Source: Tepidibacter aestuarii
GTDB lineage: Bacteria > Bacillota > Clostridia > Peptostreptococcales > Peptostreptococcaceae
DNA length: 64,000 bases
Direction: 5' to 3'
Assembly: GCF_934924865.1 (NCBI RefSeq)
Contig: NZ_OW235315.1
Span: forward strand, 3,410,001 to 3,474,000
Translations under genes and position numbers: made by a program
Shown: positions 58,463-64,000 of the stretch, one piece after another
Layout of the letters: every line of letters begins with the position of its first letter
Numbering within the stretch: the first letter of the stretch is position 1
Notes under the pieces: generated by a model
The model's database searches: none
Told to the model about the DNA's origin: nothing
What the model saw: the letters and a program-made list of their open reading frames with translations, nothing else

Positions 58463-59785
58463 ATGAAAAATATATTAGTACCACTTATATTAATATCACT
58501 ATCAGTAATAATGAAAAAGCCAGTATATATAGGAATATCAATTTCTGCCTTATTTATATATATAAATGGCATACTAAATAAATATAACTACAAAGATTTA
58601 AATAAAAGTATAATATCGAGTGTATTATCTGCAAAACGCATAATACTAATTCTTTCATTAGTAGGTATGCTTACATCATCATGGATGGTATGTGGAACTA
58701 TACCATATATGATTCATTTAGGGCTTACTATATTAAAAAAATATAACTTTATACTTATCTCTTTTCTAATAATGTCTGCTATATCATATATACTGGGAAC
58801 TGCAGTAGGCAGTATATCAACTATAGGGGTTGTAATTATAACAATAGGAAAAGCCATAGGCTTAAATACCTCTATTCTCGCAGGAGCAATAGTATCAGGT
58901 GCCTTCTTAGGAGATAGATCTTCTCCTATATCCGGCGCTTTAAATTTGAATATAGAGATGACACATTCTAATCCATACAAACTTATAAATAAAATGAATA
59001 CAACATTACTTCCAGCTTTTATAACCAGCTGTATTCTGTATTTTATTTTAGGTAAGTACAATAGCGCAAATAATTACAGTAATTTAGACAATATATTAGT
59101 GAATTTATCTAAGAGTTTTAATATAAACATACTTTGCTTAATACCTGTAATAATACTTTTTATATTAATAATAATAAAAATAGATATAACTAAGTCCATA
59201 CTAGCATCATTATGTTCTAGCTTTTTAATCGGATTTTTGATTCAACGCACTAGTATGCATAGCTTAATAAAAATCTCATTAATTGGATTTAATGAGAATA
59301 ATTCCACATCTAATATAATAAATGGGGGGGGATTCATATCAATGGTTCCCGTCGTATTCACAATAATAAGTGCAACTACGTTTACAGGTCTATTAGATGC
59401 AACAGATAGCTTAAGTATTTTGATAAACAAATTAATCTCGTCGATAAAAACCAAATATGACTTACTAAAAAAATGCTCTTTACTTAGTATAGTTTTAAAT
59501 ACATTAACATGTAATCAAACCGTTGGGATAATTGTCCCGTGTAAATTTATGAAAAATGCATTTATTGACTATAATTTAGAAAACGAAGATTTATCTCAAT
59601 GTTTAAGTGATAGCGGCACAATAACAGTTCCTTTGATTCCCTGGAATATAAATTCTATTATAGCTTCTACACTTTTGGGAGTACCTTCTATTAATTTTAT
59701 TCCATACTCATTTTTGTGTTATCTGATACCTATTGTATTTATATTAAAATCCAGAAAAAATAATAACATAGACGTATTAGCTTAA
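58463..59785 (+). CDS. Divergent NhaC-family transporter
   Basis: 440 residues, 11-12 membrane helices, very AT-rich and Ile-rich. It keeps GTAVGSISTIGVVIITIG, GAFLGDRSSPISGALNL and SDSGTITVPLIPWNINS in the order of NhaC proteins, but the SDTTN motif of its neighbour is SGALN here (157-161). GAGAGGTCG ribosome binding site. Probably a diverged paralog with altered transport; also possible is a decaying copy, although the frame is intact. Confidence 0.8.
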   Translation: MKNILVPLILISLSVIMKKPVYIGISISALFIYINGILNKYNYKDLNKSIISSVLSAKRIILILSLVGMLTSSWMVCGTIPYMIHLGLTILKKYNFILISFLIMSAISYILGTAVGSISTIGVVIITIGKAIGLNTSILAGAIVSGAFLGDRSSPISGALNLNIEMTHSNPYKLINKMNTTLLPAFITSCILYFILGKYNSANNYSNLDNILVNLSKSFNINILCLIPVIILFILIIIKIDITKSILASLCSSFLIGFLIQRTSMHSLIKISLIGFNENNSTSNIINGGGFISMVPVVFTIISATTFTGLLDATDSLSILINKLISSIKTKYDLLKKCSLLSIVLNTLTCNQTVGIIVPCKFMKNAFIDYNLENEDLSQCLSDSGTITVPLIPWNINSIIASTLLGVPSINFIPYSFLCYLIPIVFILKSRKNNNIDVLA

Positions 59786-59834
59786 ATGTTTTTTAAATTA
59801 TTATAGTATAATGTAATAAAGGAGGTTTTTTAGT

Positions 59835-60512
59835 ATGTTAGTAAAATATTTAGGTCACTCTGCTTTTTTGATTCAAACTTCAGAGTACAACATTTTAATA
59901 GACCCATTTATAAAGGATAATCCCAATTGCCCAATCAACCTAAAGGAATTGCCTCATATACACTACATATTAGTAACCCATGGACATAATGACCATATGG
60001 GAGATACTATTTTGATATCTAAAAAATACAATAGTACTGTAATATGTAACTTTGAAATATCTTTATATTTATCTAAATACAATATAAAATGTATGTCTAT
60101 GCATATAGGAGGATGTATTAATCCCACCTTTGGAAAGGTCAAGATGATACCTGCTTTACATGGTTCTAGTATTTATGAAGGGACTCACTTAATATATGCT
60201 GGCAATCCATGTGGCTTCTTATTAGAAATCGAAAATACCAAATTATATCATGCAGGAGATACAGGTCTTTCTATAGAAATGACTCTTTTAGAATATGAAT
60301 ATATCGATTTTGCTATGCTTCCTATAGGTGGAGTATTCACAATGGATATTGACGATTGTATAAGGTCAATAGACTTTATAAAACCCAAAAATGTTATCCC
60401 TATGCACTTCAATACATTCGATGCTATAAATGCCGATCCTAATTTATTAAAAGATAAAGTTAAATCTTGTAATATAACCATTTTAGATCCTGGAGAAGAT
60501 ATAAAAATATAA
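59835..60512 (+). CDS. Metal-dependent hydrolase, UPF0173 (metallo-beta-lactamase fold)
   Basis: 225 residues starting MLVKYLGHSAFLIQTSEYNI. The HGHNDHMGD segment is the HxHxDH zinc motif; later DAGDTG-like HAGDTGLS and PMHFNTFD supply the remaining ligands. Length is standard. AAAGGAGG ribosome binding site 9 nt before the ATG. Substrate unknown. It ends at a bidirectional terminator. Confidence 0.9.
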   Translation: MLVKYLGHSAFLIQTSEYNILIDPFIKDNPNCPINLKELPHIHYILVTHGHNDHMGDTILISKKYNSTVICNFEISLYLSKYNIKCMSMHIGGCINPTFGKVKMIPALHGSSIYEGTHLIYAGNPCGFLLEIENTKLYHAGDTGLSIEMTLLEYEYIDFAMLPIGGVFTMDIDDCIRSIDFIKPKNVIPMHFNTFDAINADPNLLKDKVKSCNITILDPGEDIKI

Positions 60513-60541
60513 AAAAAGAGTTCGAATGAACTCTTTTTTTA
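60511..60541. terminator. Bidirectional terminator between convergent genes
   Basis: AAAAAAAGAGTTC-GAAT-GAACTCTTTTTTT. Confidence 0.92.
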
Positions 60542-60543
60542 TA

Positions 60544-61509
60544 TTATTCTTGAGCTTGATCGTCTTGAGCTTGATCGTCTTGAGCTTGATCGTCTTGAGC
60601 TTGATCGTCTTGAGCTTGATCGTCTTGAGCTTGATCGTCTTGAGCTTGATCGTCTTGAGCTTGATCATCTTGAGCTTGATCATCTTGAGCTTGATCGTCT
60701 TGAGCTTGATCATCTTGAGCTTGATCTTCAGTTGATTCTTCTAATTCAATAGTCTCCGTTTCTTTATCATAATCAACATCTAATCCTAAGTTTTCAGCAA
60801 TAAATCTTAGTGGAACTATAGTTCTATTACACATTATTTCAGCTGGAACATCTATTTCTTTTTCTTCTCCATTAACATAAGCCTTTCCATCTTCTAAGCT
60901 TAATATAATTTCAGAATCATCTTTAGTTATTATAACCTTCTTCTCCTCAGCATTCCACTTAACATCAGCTCCAAGTCCTTCAGATATAGCTCTTACTGGA
61001 ACTAAAGTTCTTCCATACTTTATAACAGGAGGTGTATCAAATTTCATATTTAAATCTTCACTTATAATACTTTCAACTGGCAGTACATATGTATTCTCAT
61101 TATTTTCTTTTATTTCGTTAGATGATTTTTCTATTTTTTCTAATTCTTCTTGTGTATATTTTTCTTTAGCCATTTTCTTCATCTGTCTTTTTAAATCTTT
61201 AATATCTTTAGTTAACTTATCTATACTATTTTGTAATTCTTCTATTTTCTTTAATAGCTCATTAGATAACTTATCGTTTTTGTCTTCCTTTGCTTTTATA
61301 ATTTCTTTTTCTATTTTTTCTTTATCAAACTTCATTTTTTCTATATTAGTTTTTTCATGCTTTATGTTTCTCATTTGCTCGTATTTTTGGTTATTTTTAT
61401 AGTTTTGATGTCCTTTCTCTTGTGCATTTGCACTCATAGCAGCTGGTCCTGTAAATACAATCGCAGAAACAAGCAATGCAGGTATAATTTTCTTTTGTAA
61501 TAGTTTCAT
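60544..61509 (-). CDS. Secreted stalk-domain (copper amine oxidase N-terminal-like) protein with C-terminal pentapeptide repeats
   Basis: 321 residues from ATG 61509 (AAGGAGAG upstream). Signal peptide MKLLQKKIIPALLVSAIVFT, with a likely cut after ANA; then a Lys/Glu-rich coiled-coil (about 30-130), then the stalk domain (VIKYGRTLVPVRAISEGLGADVKWN ... RTIVPLRFIAENLGLDVDY), and a C-terminal tail of (D/E)DQAQ x12 encoded by a 15-bp tandem repeat. Predicted extracellular. Such domains occur in surface proteins of Clostridia; ligand unknown. Confidence 0.87.
   Translation of the reverse strand: MKLLQKKIIPALLVSAIVFTGPAAMSANAQEKGHQNYKNNQKYEQMRNIKHEKTNIEKMKFDKEKIEKEIIKAKEDKNDKLSNELLKKIEELQNSIDKLTKDIKDLKRQMKKMAKEKYTQEELEKIEKSSNEIKENNENTYVLPVESIISEDLNMKFDTPPVIKYGRTLVPVRAISEGLGADVKWNAEEKKVIITKDDSEIILSLEDGKAYVNGEEKEIDVPAEIMCNRTIVPLRFIAENLGLDVDYDKETETIELEESTEDQAQDDQAQDDQAQDDQAQDDQAQDDQAQDDQAQDDQAQDDQAQDDQAQDDQAQDDQAQE
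60550..60729 (-). repeat. 15-bp tandem repeat, 12 units
   Basis: Unit TTGAGCTTGATCGTC (or ...CATC) repeated 12 times, encoding DDQAQ. The C/T difference at one position is silent (GAC/GAT). Not CRISPR: no spacers. Confidence 0.95.
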
Positions 61510-61576
61510 ATAAAACTCTCCTTCACAATTTATTTTCGTAATATAATTACGCGAATAAACTTTTATTTTGGTACCA

Positions 61577-61721
61577 AACAAAAAATTCATCTAGTTGCTC
61601 CTCGCTGACTCATGTTGTCAACAAGCCTCGCGACTCTGTTGCTTAAAATATTTGCAAATATAGTTCTTCCATCAATGTTATCTGCAGAACGGAAATTTTA
61701 TAATCCCTTAGTATATAAAAA
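61577..61721 (-). repeat. Dispersed ~140-bp intergenic repeat, copy D
   Basis: AAAAAATTCATCTAGTTGCT, GTCAACAAG, CTGTTGCTTAAAATA, ATATAGTTCTTCC, TGTTATCTGCAGA and TATAATCCCTTAGTATA. Lies beyond the rsgI terminator, 67 bp before the stalk-protein start. Confidence 0.8.
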
Positions 61722-61754
61722 AGTAGTTGAATAATTTATTCAACTACTTTTTTA
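61717..61754 (-). terminator. rsgI terminator
   Basis: AAAAAAGTAGTTGAATAA / TTATTCAACTACTTTTTT, 18-bp perfect arms, 2-nt loop. Confidence 0.92.
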
Positions 61755-61755
61755 T

Positions 61756-62880
61756 TTAATCATCATCTTTAGTGCTATGAAGGTTTTTATATTTTTCTAA
61801 CATATCTTCAAACTTATCATGGTCTTTATCTTTATTTTTTTTATGCTTTTTATTTTTACTGTGTTTTATTTTGTCTTTGAATTTACTATCGTCATCATCG
61901 TCATCATCGTCTTCATCTTCATCTTCGTCTTTATATTTATCTTTTTTATATGTATTTCTACCTTGATTATCTTTTAAATCTTTAGAATAATCTACTTCTT
62001 CTGTCTGATTTTCAAAACTAGAAGTTTCATCTATTTTATCTTCATTTTCTGTAGTAATATCATCATTTTCAGCTTCAGTAGCAATATTATCAATTTCATC
62101 TTTAATAGAATTATCTTGTTTGTCAGCTTCAATAACATCATCATATATTTTTCCACTTCCATCAAAAATTTGATAAACCTTCATATTTTTAACTTCATAC
62201 ATACTTATATCTGTATTTTGTTTTTCTATTTCTTTAAACGCTTCATATTTACCAATCGACATATCATTTTTGTGAGCATTTTTCATATTTTTTTTGTTGG
62301 ATTTTAAATACACAATGTTTACATAATTATCACTTTCATCATTGTTTAATTTTATTTGAAGGTCCTTTTCTACACTTAATTTATTTTCTATACTAGGATC
62401 CAATATCGCCTCTGATATTAAGATAGAATTTTTTTGTACAGATATATATTTTTTTTCCTTAGCATTATTTATAGTTATATATAATGCATCTTCAATTTTT
62501 TTGCCAACAACATCTTCATCTATTATCTCATTAGCTTCTTCATTTATACTGTTTACTTTTATTACTATTCCATTTTTATTTAATTCAAATTCTATACTAG
62601 GATTTATATCTAAGCTCACAACAGCTGCTGCAGCAATATTCTTATTGTTTTTTATATTAAATACATTTATTGATATAAATAAAACGAATACTACAGCTGC
62701 CAAAGCAGATATCCTTTTATAATTTATTTTATTTTCCTTATAAATATCATCTTTTACAAAAATAATTTGATTTCCTATATTCATTCCATCTTTTTTTACA
62801 ACCTTTATATACTGCATATCATTGCTTAATACAATAGCGAAATCATCTTCAATTTTCATAATACAACCTTTATATATCAT
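61756..62880 (-). CDS. rsgI: Anti-sigma factor RsgI
   Basis: 374 residues. An N-terminal cytosolic RsgI_N domain (about 1-50; GCIMKIEDDFAIVLSNDMQYIKVVK), one membrane helix (57-72, ISALAAVVFVLFISINVF), then an extracellular domain starting AAAAVVSLDINPSIEFELN. The NPS segment is the conserved autoproteolysis site of RsgI proteins (between Asn and Pro). The C-terminal 130 residues are low-complexity, acidic then Lys-rich, with no carbohydrate-binding domain. It overlaps sigI by 4 nt (ATGA), so the pair is coupled. Confidence 0.9.
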   Translation of the reverse strand: MIYKGCIMKIEDDFAIVLSNDMQYIKVVKKDGMNIGNQIIFVKDDIYKENKINYKRISALAAVVFVLFISINVFNIKNNKNIAAAAVVSLDINPSIEFELNKNGIVIKVNSINEEANEIIDEDVVGKKIEDALYITINNAKEKKYISVQKNSILISEAILDPSIENKLSVEKDLQIKLNNDESDNYVNIVYLKSNKKNMKNAHKNDMSIGKYEAFKEIEKQNTDISMYEVKNMKVYQIFDGSGKIYDDVIEADKQDNSIKDEIDNIATEAENDDITTENEDKIDETSSFENQTEEVDYSKDLKDNQGRNTYKKDKYKDEDEDEDDDDDDDDSKFKDKIKHSKNKKHKKNKDKDHDKFEDMLEKYKNLHSTKDDD

Positions 62881-63605
62881 ATTTTAACACCTTCTTTATC
62901 AAGTGTAATATAACTTTTTAACAAATCAGAATCACCCTCTAATATTAGTACTGCTGCAATAATAAATTTTCTACTTCTCTTTAATATCTTTTGTGTTACA
63001 TTCAATTCATTTATTATTTTAGAATTTGGTATTCGCTTTTTTGTCATTAATTCCGTTTTTATAGAATCATTTTCGAATATATATCTTGCTATACTAATAG
63101 CATTTATTCTTGTATCCTTATGTTTAGGCGCCTCATTTAACAAGTCATTAAACGTTATATCAAAACCATTCAATTTTTTTTCAAAAGTTTTGATTTCTTC
63201 TTTTAATATTACCTTATCTACAAAGTCTTCTGTGTTTAGATTATTATATATATTTTCTTGTTCTTCTTTTGGAAATTGATTTATAGATATTACCTTGGAT
63301 TCTTTTTTTGTTTTTCTTAGATAATCTTTTGTTCTACTAGATATAACTATTTTAGCAAAAGATATAAAATTTCCAGATTTAGAGTCATACTTATTTATAG
63401 CTTCATTAAAAGCTTCTAACCCTACGCTATATTCTTCACTATTTTCAGACTCTATATATTTATTAGTTACAGTAGATACTGTTTTCATAATAAATGGAAT
63501 ATATTCTTCTATTATTTTTTCTCTTTCCTGCTTATCCCCCATTTTTATTCTATCTAATCTCTTGACCAAGGAATTTTTTTTGAAAATTTTCAGTAAGTCA
63601 GCCAA
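62877..63605 (-). CDS. sigI: RNA polymerase sigma factor SigI
   Basis: 242 residues: sigma-70 region 2 (GDKQEREKIIEEYIPFIMKTVSTVTNKYI, EEYSVGLEAFNEAINKYDSKSGNFISFA) and the SigI-type C-terminal HTH (MTKKRIPNSKIINELNVTQKILKRSRKFIIAAVLILEGD). TTG start, 11 nt after AGGAGGTG; no in-frame ATG lies nearby upstream. In Bacillus and C. thermocellum SigI controls heat or cell-wall/polysaccharide genes, held by RsgI. Confidence 0.9.
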   Translation of the reverse strand: MADLLKIFKKNSLVKRLDRIKMGDKQEREKIIEEYIPFIMKTVSTVTNKYIESENSEEYSVGLEAFNEAINKYDSKSGNFISFAKIVISSRTKDYLRKTKKESKVISINQFPKEEQENIYNNLNTEDFVDKVILKEEIKTFEKKLNGFDITFNDLLNEAPKHKDTRINAISIARYIFENDSIKTELMTKKRIPNSKIINELNVTQKILKRSRKFIIAAVLILEGDSDLLKSYITLDKEGVKI

Positions 63606-63767
63606 CCTGTTCTACACCTCCTATACAGTAATACGATTTTATCTAGTTTTTTAAGTACATATATAGATAATATATCAATTTAGAGAAGAATAGCTATAGA
63701 TTTAAGTTTATGGTATCAATTACTAATGTATATATTTCATTATGTTCCAAATTATTAAAATTTCAAT

Positions 63768-63801
63768 AAAAAAACTGCGATAAATTTATCGCAGTTTTTT
63801 T
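63768..63801. terminator. Terminator of the glutaredoxin-like gene
   Basis: AAAAACTGCGATAAA / TTTATCGCAGTTTTTT, no loop bases beyond the turn, next to the stop at 63803. Confidence 0.88.
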
Positions 63802-63802
63802 A

Positions 63803-64000
63803 TTAAGATTTTATCATTTTTTCCACTTTATCTTTATCAAATCCTAATACTTCTTCACCTTCTATCAATATAACCGGAACTGACATATATCCCATTTTCA
63901 TCAATCTCTTTCTAGAATCAGCATCTTCAGATATATTATATTCTATATATTCTAGATTATTTTTTTTAAAATAATCTTTTGCTGAACTACAATATCCACA
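63803..64000 (-). CDS. Glutaredoxin-like protein, 3' part (cut by window edge)
   Basis: The 65 residues inside the window begin with the redox motif CGYC and continue SSAKDYFKKNNLEYIEYNIS; the cis-proline segment SVPVILIEGEEVLGFD is present. A NrdH/YruB-type glutaredoxin. Only the first few residues before the CxxC are missing. Confidence 0.85.
   Translation of the reverse strand, partial: CGYCSSAKDYFKKNNLEYIEYNISEDADSRKRLMKMGYMSVPVILIEGEEVLGFDKDKVEKMIKS

Noticed and set aside
58714-59061. Minus-strand ORF of 115 codons
   Set aside because: Shadow of the membrane-protein gene on the plus strand.
60550-60729. CRISPR array
   Set aside because: The units are directly adjacent with no spacers and form an open reading frame; no cas genes nearby.
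60526-60735. Plus-strand ORF of repeating LIVLS
   Set aside because: Opposite-strand shadow of the 15-bp tandem repeat that codes DDQAQ in a protein with signal peptide and stalk domain.

Overview
The window looks like an AT-rich, low-GC, spore-forming Firmicute of the Clostridia, most likely in or near the Peptostreptococcaceae (Clostridioides, Paraclostridium and Tepidibacter relatives). The reasons are gene order (rpoB-rplL-rplJ-rplA-rplK-nusG-secE-rpmG-tuf-tRNA-Thr-sigH-yacP-rlmB-thyX-mrnC-cysS), sporulation genes (sigH, a bofA-like gene), two forms of prolyl-tRNA synthetase side by side, SigI/RsgI, and the 16S text. The genus call is inference, because no database was searched. Most genes lie on the minus strand, as expected near the origin.

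Layout. Positions 1-5.9 kb: the start of rpoB and the ribosomal protein/transcription operon, with an L10 leader, a consensus promoter and a terminator before rpoB, then tuf and tRNA-Thr. 5.9-18.2 kb: sigH, yacP, rlmB, thyX, mrnC, cysS, gltX, a degenerate bacterial-type ProRS paralog, a T-box-controlled archaeal/eukaryotic-type proS, ispF and ispD. 18.2-31.1 kb: an XRE-DUF2157-GDYXXLXY operon, a PIN/TRAM membrane protein, CarD, a MazG-like protein, disA, radA, clpC, an EF-G-like GTPase and a thioredoxin-like protein.

31.2-42.6 kb: two practically identical rRNA operons (16S-23S-5S without spacer tRNAs) separated by a small ORF and a GNAT acetyltransferase. 42.7-47.2 kb: bL25/CTC, a hypothetical protein, bofA-like, yaaL-like, an AraC regulator and an iron-dependent alcohol dehydrogenase. 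47.4-56.4 kb: a third rRNA operon read 16S-tRNA-Ala-23S-tRNA-Gly-5S, running into a tRNA array in which a block of 21 tRNAs is tandemly duplicated, with its own consensus promoter between the two blocks, ending with tRNA-Arg and tRNA-Val. 56.8-64 kb: two NhaC-type transporters, a UPF0173 hydrolase, a stalk-domain secreted protein with a C-terminal pentapeptide repeat, rsgI and sigI, and a partial glutaredoxin.

The genes serve mainly translation (ribosome, tRNAs, charging enzymes, elongation factors), transcription control and stress (CarD, SigH, SigI/RsgI, ClpC, RadA, DisA). The most unusual signals are a dispersed non-coding repeat of about 140 bp (four copies plus a fragment, all in one orientation and all just beyond a terminator), the duplicated tRNA block with internal promoters, and the ProRS paralog that has lost its aminoacylation motifs but keeps its editing-type domain.
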